DNA of 55,572 bases from an uncultured Maricaulis sp. (GCF_905480005.1 NZ_CAJQOO010000040.1:1-55572); one strand, 5' to 3'; shown: positions 7,318-15,907, counted from the first letter of the stretch. Translations and numbers: made by a program. The notes: generated from the letters alone by a model not told the origin.

Positions 7318-10300
7318 TTACTCCACCACCGCCAGCAGATCCTTCGCGTCGACCTGGGTCCCGGCGCTGACGGGCAGGCGTTTCACCGTGCCGGCCTGCG
7401 GCGCAGTGATCGAGGTTTCCATCTTCATCGCTTCCAGCGTCATCAGCAGCTCGCCGGCCTTGACGGTCTCGCCTTCCTTGGCGGCAAGCGTGGCGATCAG
7501 GCCCGGCATCGGTGCAGGGATATGCGCCGTATTGGCCATGTCCGCCTTCTCGTTGGCGATGACGGTCGAGGCGACCGACTTGTCGTCGACGCGGACAACG
7601 CGCGGCTGGCCATTGAGCTCGAAGAAGGCCTCTCGCTCGCCGTGATCATTCGGTTCGCCCATGGCCATCAGGCGGATATTGAGCGCCTTGCCCGGATCAA
7701 TATCGACGGAGATCTCCTCGCCCGGTTCCATGCCGTAGAAGAAGACCGGCGTCGGCAGGCGGTCGACCCGTCCGAATTCGCGGCGGTGATCCTCATAATC
7801 GGCGAAGACCTTGGGGTACATGATCGCGGAACACAGATCATTATCGTTCACGCTGCGCTCGCCATGACCCATGAGGGTCTTGCGAACCGCGTCGAAATCG
7901 ACCGGCTCGAGATGCTGGCCCGGGCGTCCCGTGACTGGCATCTCGCCCTTCAGGGCCTTGGCCTGCAGAGCGGGAGGCCAGCCGCCGGGCGGTTGACCGA
8001 GATCGCCGCGCAGGAGGCCGATCACGCTTTCGGGGAAATTGATCTCGGTCTCATGGTCGAGCACATCCTCCGGGGTCAGGCCGGATGAGACCATGTAAAG
8101 CGCCATGTCGCCGACCACCTTGGAGGAGGGCGTCACCTTGACGATATCGCCGAACATCATGTTCACCGCGGCATACATCTTGGCGACCTCATGCCAGCGC
8201 TCGGCGAGCCCCATTGAGCGCGCCTGTTCCTTGAGATTGGTGAATTGTCCGCCGGGCATTTCGTGCAGGTAAACCTCTGACGCACCGGCGCGGAGGTCAG
8301 GCTCGAAGGCGGCATATTGGGTGCGCACATCCTCCCAGTAATCCGAGAAGCGGCGAATGACGGCGGGATCGAGACCGCTGGCGCGCGGCGTGTCGCCCAG
8401 TGCCGTGACGATCGAGCCCAGATTGGGCTGGGAGGTGAGACCGGAAAAACTGTCCATCGCCGCATCGACGGCATCAGCGCCCGCCTCGCAGGCCGCCAAG
8501 ACGGTCGCGGCGGCGATGCCGGAGGTGTCATGGGTGTGATAATGGACCGGCAGGCCGGTCTCGTCCTTCAGCGCCTTCACCAGGGTGCGGATCTGGGCGG
8601 GACGGCACAGGCCGGCCATGTCCTTGATGCCGATGATGTGGGCGCCGGCGGATTTGAGTTCGCGGGCGAGGCCGAGATAATAGTCGAGCTGGTATTTGGG
8701 CCGTTCGGGATGCCCGAGATCGCCGGTATAGCAGATCGCCGCTTCGCAAAGCCGGTCGGTCTTGAGCACGGACTCCATGGCGACTTTCATGTTGTCCGCC
8801 CAATTGAGGCTGTCGAAAACGCGGAAGACATCAATACCGGTCTCGGCCGCTTGGCGGACGAACAGGTCAACCGCATTGTCGGGATAATTCGTGTAGCCGA
8901 CGGCATTGGAGGCGCGCAGCAGCATTTGCAGCATCACATTCGGCATCCGTTCGCGCAGATCGGCGAGACGGTCCCAGCTATCCTCCTTCAGGAAGCGCAA
9001 GGCGACATCGAACGTCGCACCCCCCCAACACTCCACCGAGAAGAGCTGTGAGAGGTGTTCGGCATAGGCGTCCGACACGGTGACCATGTCGTGCGAGCGC
9101 ATGCGCGTTGCCAGCAGGGATTGATGGCCGTCGCGCATCGTCGTGTCGGTGATCAGCACGCGCTCCTGGGCCAGCATCCAGTCGCGAAAGCCTTCCGGTC
9201 CGAGCCGGTCGAGCAATTGCTTGGTGCCGTCCGGTGCCTTGCCGGTGCTGGCGGGCGGAACCGGAATGACCGCATGGGCGGGCGGCAGCGGGCGTCCGGC
9301 GACTTCCGGATTCCCGTTGACCGAGACATTGGCAATATAGCCGAGCAGACGGGTGGCCCGGTCCCGGCGCTTGGGAAAGTCGAACAGGGCCGGCGTGGTG
9401 TCGATGAAGCGGGTGGTGATATTGCCCGAGACGAAGTCCGGGTGATTGATGACGTTTTCCAGGAAGGCGATATTGGTCGAGACGCCGCGGATGCGAAACT
9501 CGCGCAGGGCCCGATCCATGCGGCGCACGGCTTCCTCGGGCGTGGCGGCCCAGGCGGTGACTTTCTCCAGCAGGCTGTCGAAATAGCGGGTGATGACAGC
9601 GCCCGAATAGGCGGTCCCGCCATCAAGCCGGATACCGAAACCGGTGGCACCCCGATAGGCGGTGATGCGGCCATAATCCGGCGTGAAATTATTCTGCGGG
9701 TCTTCCGTGGTGACCCGGCATTGCAGGGCGTGACCGTGCAGCACGATTTTCGACTGTTCGGGGACGCCGGTCTCGGACTCGATACCGATATGGCCGCCGC
9801 GGGCGATCTGGATCTGGGCCCGGACGATGTCGATCCCGGTGACCTCCTCGGTCACGGTGTGCTCGACCTGGACGCGCGGATTCACCTCGATGAAGTAGAA
9901 TTTACCGGTTTCGGCATCGAGCAGGAACTCCACCGTGCCGGCGCCGCAATATCCGGCATGACGCACCAGTCGCAGGGCGGCCTCGCAAATGGCGCTTCGG
10001 GTCTCTGCAGCCATGTCCGGCGCCGGCGCGCGCTCGACGACTTTCTGATTGCGGCGCTGGACCGTGCAGTCACGCTCAAACAGGTGGACGAGATTGCCAT
10101 GGCTGTCGCCGAGGATCTGGACCTCGATATGGCGTGCCTTGCGGATGAGTTTTTCCAGATAGACCTCGCCATTGCCGAAAGCCGCTTCGGCCTCCCGGCG
10201 TCCGGCCCGGGCCTGGTCATGCAGCTGGTCGGCATTCTCGATCACGCGCATGCCGCGACCGCCGCCGCCCCAGCTGGCCTTCAGCATGAGCGGATAGCCC

Positions 10301-10758
10301 ACCTCATCCGCCCGTTTCGCCCAATCGTCCTCGCCGTCGGGCAGGGGGCCGGTTGCCGGCACGACAGGCACATCGGCCTCGACCGCCATATTGCGGGCGG
10401 CGACCTTGTTGCCGAGTGATTTCATGACATCGGGTGAGGGGCCGATAAAGGTCAGACCGGCCGCAGCGCAGGCTTCGGCGAAGTCCGGGTTTTCCGACAG
10501 GAATCCATAGCCGGGATGGATCAGGGTCGCGCCGCACTTCCTGGCGATGGCGATGATGCCCTCGATATCGAGATAGGCTTTCACCGGACCCAGCCCGGCC
10601 CCGACCCGATAGCTTTCATCCGCCTTGAAACGGTGCAGGGCCAGCTTGTCCTCTTCGGCATAGATCGCGACCGTCCGCAGGCCGAGCTCGGTGGCGGCCC
10701 GCATGATGCGGATGGCAATTTCACTACGATTGGCGATGAGGAGTTTTTCGGTGGGCAC
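7318..10758 (-). CDS. pyc: Pyruvate carboxylase
   Basis: 1146 residues, the normal length of a single-chain pyruvate carboxylase (pyruvate + HCO3- + ATP to oxaloacetate; anaplerosis). Domains in order: biotin carboxylase (KLLIANRSEIAIRIMRA at the N-terminus, GGGGRGM, EVNPRVQVEHTVTEE), carboxyltransferase (TDTTMRDGHQSLLATRMRS, FDVALRFLKE), then a C-terminal biotinyl domain with the biotin lysine in EAMKMETS. The start is taken as the GTG at 10756-10758 behind GGGAGA; this removes 21 upstream residues that do not look like the family. A LacI-like palindrome lies 50 bp upstream. Confidence 0.97.
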   Translation of the reverse strand: MPTEKLLIANRSEIAIRIMRAATELGLRTVAIYAEEDKLALHRFKADESYRVGAGLGPVKAYLDIEGIIAIARKCGATLIHPGYGFLSENPDFAEACAAAGLTFIGPSPDVMKSLGNKVAARNMAVEADVPVVPATGPLPDGEDDWAKRADEVGYPLMLKASWGGGGRGMRVIENADQLHDQARAGRREAEAAFGNGEVYLEKLIRKARHIEVQILGDSHGNLVHLFERDCTVQRRNQKVVERAPAPDMAAETRSAICEAALRLVRHAGYCGAGTVEFLLDAETGKFYFIEVNPRVQVEHTVTEEVTGIDIVRAQIQIARGGHIGIESETGVPEQSKIVLHGHALQCRVTTEDPQNNFTPDYGRITAYRGATGFGIRLDGGTAYSGAVITRYFDSLLEKVTAWAATPEEAVRRMDRALREFRIRGVSTNIAFLENVINHPDFVSGNITTRFIDTTPALFDFPKRRDRATRLLGYIANVSVNGNPEVAGRPLPPAHAVIPVPPASTGKAPDGTKQLLDRLGPEGFRDWMLAQERVLITDTTMRDGHQSLLATRMRSHDMVTVSDAYAEHLSQLFSVECWGGATFDVALRFLKEDSWDRLADLRERMPNVMLQMLLRASNAVGYTNYPDNAVDLFVRQAAETGIDVFRVFDSLNWADNMKVAMESVLKTDRLCEAAICYTGDLGHPERPKYQLDYYLGLARELKSAGAHIIGIKDMAGLCRPAQIRTLVKALKDETGLPVHYHTHDTSGIAAATVLAACEAGADAVDAAMDSFSGLTSQPNLGSIVTALGDTPRASGLDPAVIRRFSDYWEDVRTQYAAFEPDLRAGASEVYLHEMPGGQFTNLKEQARSMGLAERWHEVAKMYAAVNMMFGDIVKVTPSSKVVGDMALYMVSSGLTPEDVLDHETEINFPESVIGLLRGDLGQPPGGWPPALQAKALKGEMPVTGRPGQHLEPVDFDAVRKTLMGHGERSVNDNDLCSAIMYPKVFADYEDHRREFGRVDRLPTPVFFYGMEPGEEISVDIDPGKALNIRLMAMGEPNDHGEREAFFELNGQPRVVRVDDKSVASTVIANEKADMANTAHIPAPMPGLIATLAAKEGETVKAGELLMTLEAMKMETSITAPQAGTVKRLPVSAGTQVDAKDLLAVVE

Positions 10759-10807
10759 GCGGCGTCTCCCGGTAGAGTCAGGGGTGGCGCGCGCGAGGCA
10801 GCGCGCC

Positions 10808-10819
10808 GTTATCGGTAAC
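10808..10819. promoter_or_regulatory. LacI-family-like operator GTTATCGGTAAC upstream of pyc
   Basis: A 12-bp imperfect palindrome 50 bp upstream of the carboxylase start, differing at one base from the core of the perfect palindrome at 14478-14495 before the transaldolase gene. Operators of the TTACCGGTAA type are known for LacI/GalR-family sugar regulators. Shared control of the two genes is inference. Confidence 0.4.
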
Positions 10820-11312
10820 ATACAACCCGCTTCGCGTGGCTGATGGAAGCGAAATGTTGCACTGCGAAAGATGGGCGCGCGCTTTCACCGTCGCCGCGTC
10901 TTCCATCGGCCTGGGTAGACGGTGCGCCAGAGGACGGATCAGGGAGGCGTCGCGCGGAGGCCGGGTTTTCACCCTCATCCCGACCCGCTGCCGGGGGTGA
11001 GGGGAAGTCGCTGGTTCGGGCAGGTTCACAAACCCGCCCCGGCTCCCGGCACTGAGATGGGCTGAGCCGAAAGGCGTGGTCGCAGTCTGCTTGCCGGGCC
11101 TGACCGGGTGCGGGGTGGGTGCGAAACGGGTGTGTGCCGCCATTAATCAGGGCGCCTTGCCCGTGCGTGCGCCCTCCCGGAGAGCCGCTGGCCCGGAGCG
11201 TCGTTGGTCCCTGGCGGTTAGCAGTTGAAATTATGAAGCTTTTTGGGATCGCTTGTTTCTGCTTGCGCCGCGCGCCCCAATAGGTAACATGATCATTACA
11301 TATGAGGATGAA
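10820..11312. other. Gene-free spacer between pyc and the arsR-type gene
   Basis: About 490 bp between divergent genes. Open frames here read as arginine/proline-rich or low-complexity shadows. It holds GC-rich inverted repeats (a CCCTCATCCC...GGGTGAGGGG element around 10972-11003 and AGGGCGC...GCGCCCT around 11148-11174). The part next to the regulator turns AT-rich from about 11225 and probably carries its promoter, including the 8-bp palindrome ATGATCAT at 11289-11296. No gene is supported. Confidence 0.5.
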
Positions 11313-11702
11313 ATGATATCTCCGGCTTCCATGGATGCGGTTTTCCAGGCGCTCGCCAATGCGACGCGGCGCGAAATGCTGGACATCGTGCGCGATGATC
11401 CGGGCATTTCGGTGGGCGCGGTTGCCAGCCGTTTCGATGTCAGCCGGATCGCGGTGATGCGTCATCTTTCCGTGCTGGAGGAGGCCGGCCTGGTCATTTC
11501 CGACAAGCGCGGCCGGACCCGCCATCTCTACATGAATGCCGTGCCGATCCAAATGATCCATGATCGCTGGACGAGTGAGTATTCGGCCCTGTGGGCCGGT
11601 CGCATGCTGGATATCAAATATCTTGCCGAACAAAGGCGCGCTCGCGAGGGGCGCGATGATAAGGCGGATACCGACGCTCGCAACAAGGGGGAAATGTCAT
11701 GA
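11313..11702 (+). CDS. ArsR/SmtB-family transcriptional regulator
   Basis: 129 residues. Winged helix-turn-helix typical of ArsR proteins fused in operons with SRPBCC genes: FQALANATRREMLDIV (helix 1-2), the recognition segment VSRIAVMRHLSVLEEAGLV, then a wing GRTRHLY. No metal-binding cysteines are seen, which fits the non-metal subgroup. The start is the ATG at 11313 behind GAGG; an in-frame ATG at 11289 lies in the palindrome ATGATCAT. The stop overlaps the SRPBCC start (ATGA). Probably autoregulatory. Confidence 0.85.
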   Translation: MISPASMDAVFQALANATRREMLDIVRDDPGISVGAVASRFDVSRIAVMRHLSVLEEAGLVISDKRGRTRHLYMNAVPIQMIHDRWTSEYSALWAGRMLDIKYLAEQRRAREGRDDKADTDARNKGEMS

Positions 11703-12289
11703 CAGAGGCTGCTGCCAAACACATGTCCGGCGAGGTGCGAACCTCGATGTACCGGGTCATCATCAAGGCCGGTATCGACCAGGTCTGGTCGGAACTGATC
11801 CGGACCGACCGGCCCATGCCGTTCTTCTTCAACGGACAGTATGACACGCCCGGCCTGGGCGAGGGCGCGGCCTTTGCCATGCGCACGCCGGATGGCAAGC
11901 ACACCCTGGTCATGGGCAAGGTGATCGAGTTCGAACCGCCGCACCGTTATGCCCACACCTTCCGCTTCACCACCTCGGATGATCCGGTTTCGATCGTGCG
12001 CTACGTCCTCAAGCCGGTGGATGGCGGGGTCGAATTCACCCTCATCAATGAGCATGCCGCGTCTGATCCGGTCTCGAAGTCCGAAAAGCAGATGGCGCAG
12101 GGCGCGAAGTTTATCTGTGAAAATCTCAAGGCGCTGGTGGAGACCGGCAAGGCGACGATGGGTGGGCGCATGATGCTCTTCATGTTCTCGTTGATGGCGC
12201 CCATGACACCGAAGGCCGCGCTGTCGACCAACTGGCCGCTTGAGCGCGCGCCGGACCTGTCCGAGAATTCCGTCAAAGAGGAGGCTTGA
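11699..12289 (+). CDS. SRPBCC/AHSA1-domain protein
   Basis: 196 residues. The first 140 residues match the START-like AHSA1 fold (IIKAGIDQVWSELI at the start, GKVIEFEPPHRYAHTFRF in the middle, GGVEFTLINEH near the end), a hydrophobic-ligand-binding cup. The remaining 55 residues are a low-complexity, Met-rich tail. It is translationally coupled to the ArsR gene, a widespread pairing whose ligand is generally unknown. The third gene follows after two bases. Confidence 0.83.
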   Translation: MTEAAAKHMSGEVRTSMYRVIIKAGIDQVWSELIRTDRPMPFFFNGQYDTPGLGEGAAFAMRTPDGKHTLVMGKVIEFEPPHRYAHTFRFTTSDDPVSIVRYVLKPVDGGVEFTLINEHAASDPVSKSEKQMAQGAKFICENLKALVETGKATMGGRMMLFMFSLMAPMTPKAALSTNWPLERAPDLSENSVKEEA

Positions 12290-12291
12290 TC

Positions 12292-12861
12292 ATGGCGCAA
12301 TCACCGGAAGACATGGCGCGGTCCATGATTGCCAACATGCCGGAAAAGACCGGCAAGCCACTCGCCGACTGGGTGGCGATCGTCAAGGCGAGCGGGCTGG
12401 AAAAGCATGGCGAGATGGTCAAGCTGCTCAAGTCCGAGCACGGCATGACCCATGGCTTCGCCAATCTTGTGGCGCATGAAGTGAAGGGCCGCGTCGTCTC
12501 TGCGCCGGCCGCCGCAACGGATCTCGTCGAGGCGCAATATGCCGGACCGAAGGCCGGGCTGAGGCCGATCTATGAGGCGCTGGCGTCTGCCGCGACCGGC
12601 TTTGGCGGGGATGCCGAGCTGGCGCCCAAGAAGGCCTATGTCTCGCTGCGACGGGCCAAGCAATTCGGTCTGGTCCAGCCCTCCACCAGGACACGGGTCG
12701 ATCTGGGGCTGAATCTGAAAGGCATCGAACCGGCCGGCCGTCTGGAGGCCTCCGGCTCTTTCAACGCCATGTGCACCCACCGGGTTCGACTGGACAGCGA
12801 GGAGGCCGTCGACGCCGAGGTCATCGCCTGGCTCAAACAGGCTTATGACGCGGCCGGGTGA
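12292..12861 (+). CDS. DUF4287/DUF5655 domain protein
   Basis: 189 residues. The N-terminal half (SPEDMARSMIANMPEKTGKP and the LKSEHGMTHGFANLVAHE region) fits DUF4287. The C-terminal half (YVSLRRAKQFGLVQPSTRTRVDLGLNLK) fits DUF5655, a fold linked to a putative transport or binding role of unknown chemistry. Start ATG at 12292 with GAGGAGG upstream. Third gene of the ArsR-SRPBCC operon, where proteins of this type recur. No biochemical function is known to me. Confidence 0.8.
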   Translation: MAQSPEDMARSMIANMPEKTGKPLADWVAIVKASGLEKHGEMVKLLKSEHGMTHGFANLVAHEVKGRVVSAPAAATDLVEAQYAGPKAGLRPIYEALASAATGFGGDAELAPKKAYVSLRRAKQFGLVQPSTRTRVDLGLNLKGIEPAGRLEASGSFNAMCTHRVRLDSEEAVDAEVIAWLKQAYDAAG

Positions 12862-12940
12862 GGGGGCGACCGTTTAAGCGCTGGACAGGATTGTCGGGTT
12901 TGGGCATGGTGACGGTGAAATCTTGTTGGAGATTGGCGTC

Positions 12941-13081
12941 ATGCGCCTGAATGCGAGCAAAATCATGCAGAGGCAGTCGGCGGGCACACGAGCCGCTTGC
13001 TCGCGCATGGCCGCTCGCTTTCCGCTTATTTCGATTATCACCGTCATAGCGCCGTCTGGAGCGATGACCGCCACGACCTGA
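12941..13081 (+). CDS. Putative ilvA leader peptide
   Basis: A 46-codon frame with GGAG 9 bases before ATG 12941; in-frame alternative starts are at 12965 and 13007. The last 24 residues include LISIITVIA and then TATT, a run of Ile/Leu/Val/Thr encoded partly by ATT and ATA codons that look uncommon in this genome. The stop (13079-13081) precedes a strong intrinsic terminator by 27 bases, and the next gene is threonine dehydratase. This is the composition and geometry expected of an isoleucine-type attenuator peptide. Not confirmed by homology. Confidence 0.6.
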   Translation: MRLNASKIMQRQSAGTRAACSRMAARFPLISIITVIAPSGAMTATT

Positions 13082-13121
13082 CCCCTTTTTAGGTATCGTG
13101 CAGTTTCACCCCGCTTCTGAC
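13043..13121 (+). promoter_or_regulatory. Attenuator: alternative hairpins of the ilvA leader
   Basis: Segment 1:2 hairpin: GTCAT (13043-13047) with ATGAC (13064-13068), enclosing GC/GC and CC/GG pairs. Segment 2, GTCTGGAGCG (13054-13063), can instead pair with segment 3, CGCTTCTGAC (13112-13121), at 9 of 10 positions counting one G-U. Segment 3 is also the 5-prime arm of the terminator at 13109-13134. Segment 2 directly follows the Ile/Val codon run, so a ribosome stalled there would favour the 2:3 antiterminator. Pairings were read by eye. Confidence 0.6.
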
Positions 13122-13140
13122 ACCAGAAGCGGGGTTTTTT
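13109..13140 (+). terminator. Intrinsic terminator in the leader, upstream of threonine dehydratase
   Basis: An 11-bp perfect stem CCCCGCTTCTG/CAGAAGCGGGG (13109-13119 and 13124-13134), loop ACAC, followed by six T. It ends 25 bases before the threonine dehydratase ATG, too close for an independent promoter, which supports a role as attenuator. It could instead end the DUF4287 transcript 250 bp upstream. Confidence 0.85.
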
Positions 13141-13165
13141 CTGTGCGGTCTGCCGGAGACCGACC

Positions 13166-14440
13166 ATGCCCACGACTGCCCAATCACCGATGATGGACAG
13201 GCGCACCGCGCCTGAGCCTCGCGACGCTGCCATCGAGGCGGCCTTTGATCATGTCGAGCAATTGCGCGCGGACGGGTTTGGCGGGATTTTGCGGGCGCCG
13301 CTGATCGCCTCGCCGGGCCTGTCGGACGTGGCCGGCTGCGAGCTGTTCGTGAAGCTGGAGAACCTGCAGGTGACCGGCTCCTTCAAGGAGCGCGGCGCCT
13401 TTGCCAGGCTCGCGGCCCTCAGTGCCGATGAGCGCGCGCGCGGGGTTGTGGCCGCCTCTGCCGGTAATCACGCCCAGGGTGTGGCCCGCAGCGCAGCGGC
13501 GATGGGGGTTCGCGCGCGGATCTTCATGCCGAACGGCACGCCCATGGTGAAAGTGCATGCAACCCGCGCCCTGGGCGCCGAGGTCGAGATCGCCGGGGCT
13601 GATTTCGATGCCGCCAAGGCGCTGGCCCTGACCGAGGCGGAGACGGGCGGTGCGGTGTTTATCCATCCCTTTGACGACCCGGTCGTGCTGGCCGGGCAGG
13701 GTACGCTGGCCATGGAGATGCTCGAGGACCGGCCTGATCTCGATGTGCTGGTCTTCCCGGTGGGCGGCGGCGGCCTGGCAGCCGGTGCCGGGCTGGCCGC
13801 GCGTCGGATCAATCCGGACATCGAACTGGTCGGGGTCCAGTCCGATCTCTTTCCGTCCTTCGCCAACCGGTTTCATGGCGAAGACCGCCCGGTCGGGGGT
13901 TTTACCCTTGCCGAGGGGATTGCCGTGCGTGAACCGGGCGGGCTGACCAGTCGCCTCCTCATGGACCTTCTCGATGATGTCCTCCTGGTCGATGAGCGAC
14001 AGATCGAGCGGTCGCTCAATCTCTTCATCTCGCAGATGCGGGTTCTGCCGGAAGGGGCCGGCGCGGTCGGCCTTGCGGCAGTGCTCGCCCACCCTGAACG
14101 CTTTGCCGGCAAACGGGTCGGACTGGTCCTGACCGGCGGCAATGTCGACACCCGCCTCCTGTCCTCGCTCCTCCTGCGCGACCTGGCGCGCTCACACCGG
14201 CTGGCGCGTTTCCGGATCGAACTCGTGGATGTGCCGGGGCAATTGTCGGCGGTCTCGGACATCATCTCCGGTGCCGAAGGCAATGTGACCGATGTCGCCT
14301 ATCACAAGACCTTCTCGGATCTGCCCGCCAAGGTGACCTATATCGATATCTCGCTGGAGGCCCAGGATGGCGCCCATATGGACCGGATCCAGGCGGCCCT
14401 GCAGGCGGCCGGCTTCCGGGTCGAACTGGCGGGCTACTGA
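13166..14440 (+). CDS. ilvA: Threonine ammonia-lyase (threonine dehydratase) with ACT domain
   Basis: 424 residues. PLP-dependent deaminase converting threonine to 2-oxobutyrate, the first step to isoleucine. PLP lysine Lys74 in GSFKERGA, substrate loop SAGNHAQG, glycine-rich phosphate loop VGGGGLAAG. The C-terminal 80 residues (FRIELVDVPGQLSAVSDIISGAEGN...) are a single ACT regulatory domain, the shorter architecture of about 400 residues, not the two-domain E. coli IlvA. GGAG lies upstream of the chosen ATG. The attenuator-like leader argues for a biosynthetic role over a catabolic one (inference). Confidence 0.92.
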   Translation: MPTTAQSPMMDRRTAPEPRDAAIEAAFDHVEQLRADGFGGILRAPLIASPGLSDVAGCELFVKLENLQVTGSFKERGAFARLAALSADERARGVVAASAGNHAQGVARSAAAMGVRARIFMPNGTPMVKVHATRALGAEVEIAGADFDAAKALALTEAETGGAVFIHPFDDPVVLAGQGTLAMEMLEDRPDLDVLVFPVGGGGLAAGAGLAARRINPDIELVGVQSDLFPSFANRFHGEDRPVGGFTLAEGIAVREPGGLTSRLLMDLLDDVLLVDERQIERSLNLFISQMRVLPEGAGAVGLAAVLAHPERFAGKRVGLVLTGGNVDTRLLSSLLLRDLARSHRLARFRIELVDVPGQLSAVSDIISGAEGNVTDVAYHKTFSDLPAKVTYIDISLEAQDGAHMDRIQAALQAAGFRVELAGY

Positions 14441-14477
14441 GTTGATCTGCCCATCGGGCTTTGAAATGTCACATCCG

Positions 14478-14495
14478 GCCGTTACCGGTAACGGC
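14478..14495. promoter_or_regulatory. Perfect 18-bp palindrome GCCGTTACCGGTAACGGC
   Basis: Centred 44 bp upstream of the transaldolase ATG. The core TTACCGGTAA is the kind of site bound by LacI/GalR-family regulators of sugar and gluconate use. A one-mismatch relative lies before pyruvate carboxylase at 10808-10819. The regulator is not in the window. Confidence 0.55.
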
Positions 14496-14530
14496 AAGCA
14501 AATACACTGACCGACCGCGAGGAGCGCATC

Positions 14531-15184
14531 ATGAAATTCTTTGTCGACACGGCCGAAACCGCAGAGATCGCCGAGCTGGCTGAAGCCGGTCTGGTCGACG
14601 GGGTCACCACCAACCCGTCCCTCATCGCCAAATCAGGCCGCGACTTCCTCGAAGTGGTCAAGGAGATCTGCGATCTGGTCGAGGGACCGGTCAGCGCCGA
14701 AGTCACCGCGCTCGACGCGCCGGCCATGATCGCCGAAGGCAAGAAGCTGGCCCAGCTGGCCGACAATGTCGTGGTCAAGCTGCCGCTGACCTTTGAAGGC
14801 CTCAAAGCCTGCCAGGCGCTGACGGCCGAGAATATCCAGACCAATGTCACGCTGTGCTTTTCCGCCAATCAGGGCCTGCTCGCCGCCAAGGCCGGAGCGA
14901 CCTATGTCTCGCCCTTCATCGGCCGGCTCGATGATCTCGGCGTTGACGGCATGGAGCTGATCGCCAATCTGCGCCTGATCTTCGACAACTACGCCTTCGA
15001 CACCCAGATCCTGGCCGCCTCGATCCGCTCGGCCGATCACATCCAGCAATGCGCCCTGCTGGGCGCCGACGTCGCCACCGCCCCGCCCTCAGTCCTGAAA
15101 GGCCTGGTCAAGCACCAGCTGACCGACAAGGGCCTGGAAGCCTTCATGGCCGATTGGCAGAAGACGGGTCAGAGCATTCTCTAG
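14531..15184 (+). CDS. tal: Transaldolase / fructose-6-phosphate aldolase family protein
   Basis: 217 residues, the length of the short bacterial transaldolases (TalC/FSA type). [12 protein letters not shown] (25-36) and VVKLPLT (81-87) with Schiff-base Lys83 are diagnostic, followed by [28 protein letters not shown] and ILAASIRS. The likely role is transfer of a dihydroxyacetone unit between sedoheptulose-7-P/F6P and aldose phosphates in the non-oxidative pentose phosphate pathway. AGGAG lies upstream of the ATG. Transaldolase and F6P aldolase activities cannot be separated by eye. Confidence 0.93.
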   Translation: MKFFVDTAETAEIAELAEAGLVDGVTTNPSLIAKSGRDFLEVVKEICDLVEGPVSAEVTALDAPAMIAEGKKLAQLADNVVVKLPLTFEGLKACQALTAENIQTNVTLCFSANQGLLAAKAGATYVSPFIGRLDDLGVDGMELIANLRLIFDNYAFDTQILAASIRSADHIQQCALLGADVATAPPSVLKGLVKHQLTDKGLEAFMADWQKTGQSIL

Positions 15185-15388
15185 CGGGGCTGTCGGGGGC
15201 AGGGCGGAGCGGCTTGTTTGGTCGCTTTGAGGGACAACGGTCTGAACCCAACCCGATCATTCCCGGTCCGTGGCGCAGTTATTTTTGCTTTCGGTTGTCG
15301 AGGATGCCACAGCAGTAGTGAATAACTGGGGCATGAGCGATAGGCTTCCTGAGTAAACTGGATCCATTCAAAAGCGGGAGGTGAATCC

Positions 15389-15823
15389 ATGTTGAATTCG
15401 AATTCGACCATGGCATTGAGCTTTAGTGTTCATTTTGCATTCGCTCTTGTGGCGAATGTTTATAAATTTGAAATTGGGGGCCTGCTTCCTGCTTTTGTGC
15501 TGGTCGGCTTTTTGTCGTCACTTTCTTTGTCTGTTTCTGCATTACTCTCGTTTGGGCCGGTGGGCCTGAAAAAGTATCTTCTTTCGCGGGGGGTAGGCGA
15601 TGTGTCGATCACATCGCAATTCCTAATATTACTCTTCCTAACGGCCGGGATGATACTTTTTTTAGCCACGGTAGCGGTGCCAATACGATGTGAGTTCAGG
15701 TATTTAGATGGTTGTTACAGTAACGGGATTTCGGAATTTGCGTGGGGCATGACGCTAGTCGGTCTTGTCGCATTTCTCTTGTGGGTGGTTTTGGAGTGGT
15801 TACAACGCTTTCTGCGCAAGTGA
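15389..15823 (+). CDS. AT-rich hypothetical membrane protein
   Basis: 144 residues with four hydrophobic segments (about 8-24, 31-54, 75-97, 119-138). A strong GGGAGGTG ribosome binding site precedes the ATG. Codon choice (TTT, ATA, TTA, CTT) and base composition are clearly more AT-rich than in the flanking genes, and the gene borders a 1.2-kb repeat tract, both consistent with acquisition by transfer. No family is recognised. Cysteines flank a probable external loop (IRCEFRYLDGCYSNG). Confidence 0.6.
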   Translation: MLNSNSTMALSFSVHFAFALVANVYKFEIGGLLPAFVLVGFLSSLSLSVSALLSFGPVGLKKYLLSRGVGDVSITSQFLILLFLTAGMILFLATVAVPIRCEFRYLDGCYSNGISEFAWGMTLVGLVAFLLWVVLEWLQRFLRK

Positions 15824-15907
15824 CGCATACTTCAAACTTTCTTGACGCTCATTTTTGTAAAAAAATCGAAGCTTACGCCAATCTTCGGCGCCCAGGCGTA
15901 GCCTGAG

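Noticed and set aside
9055-10419. Long plus-strand open frame (about 450 codons) opposite pyruvate carboxylase
   Set aside because: It is an exact antisense shadow of a well-conserved gene; high GC at third positions suppresses stop codons. No domain signature or ribosome binding site.
10809-11633. Minus-strand frame of 274 codons from the ArsR gene towards pyc
   Set aside because: It runs through GC-rich inverted repeats and across the ArsR coding region on the opposite strand; no family resemblance.
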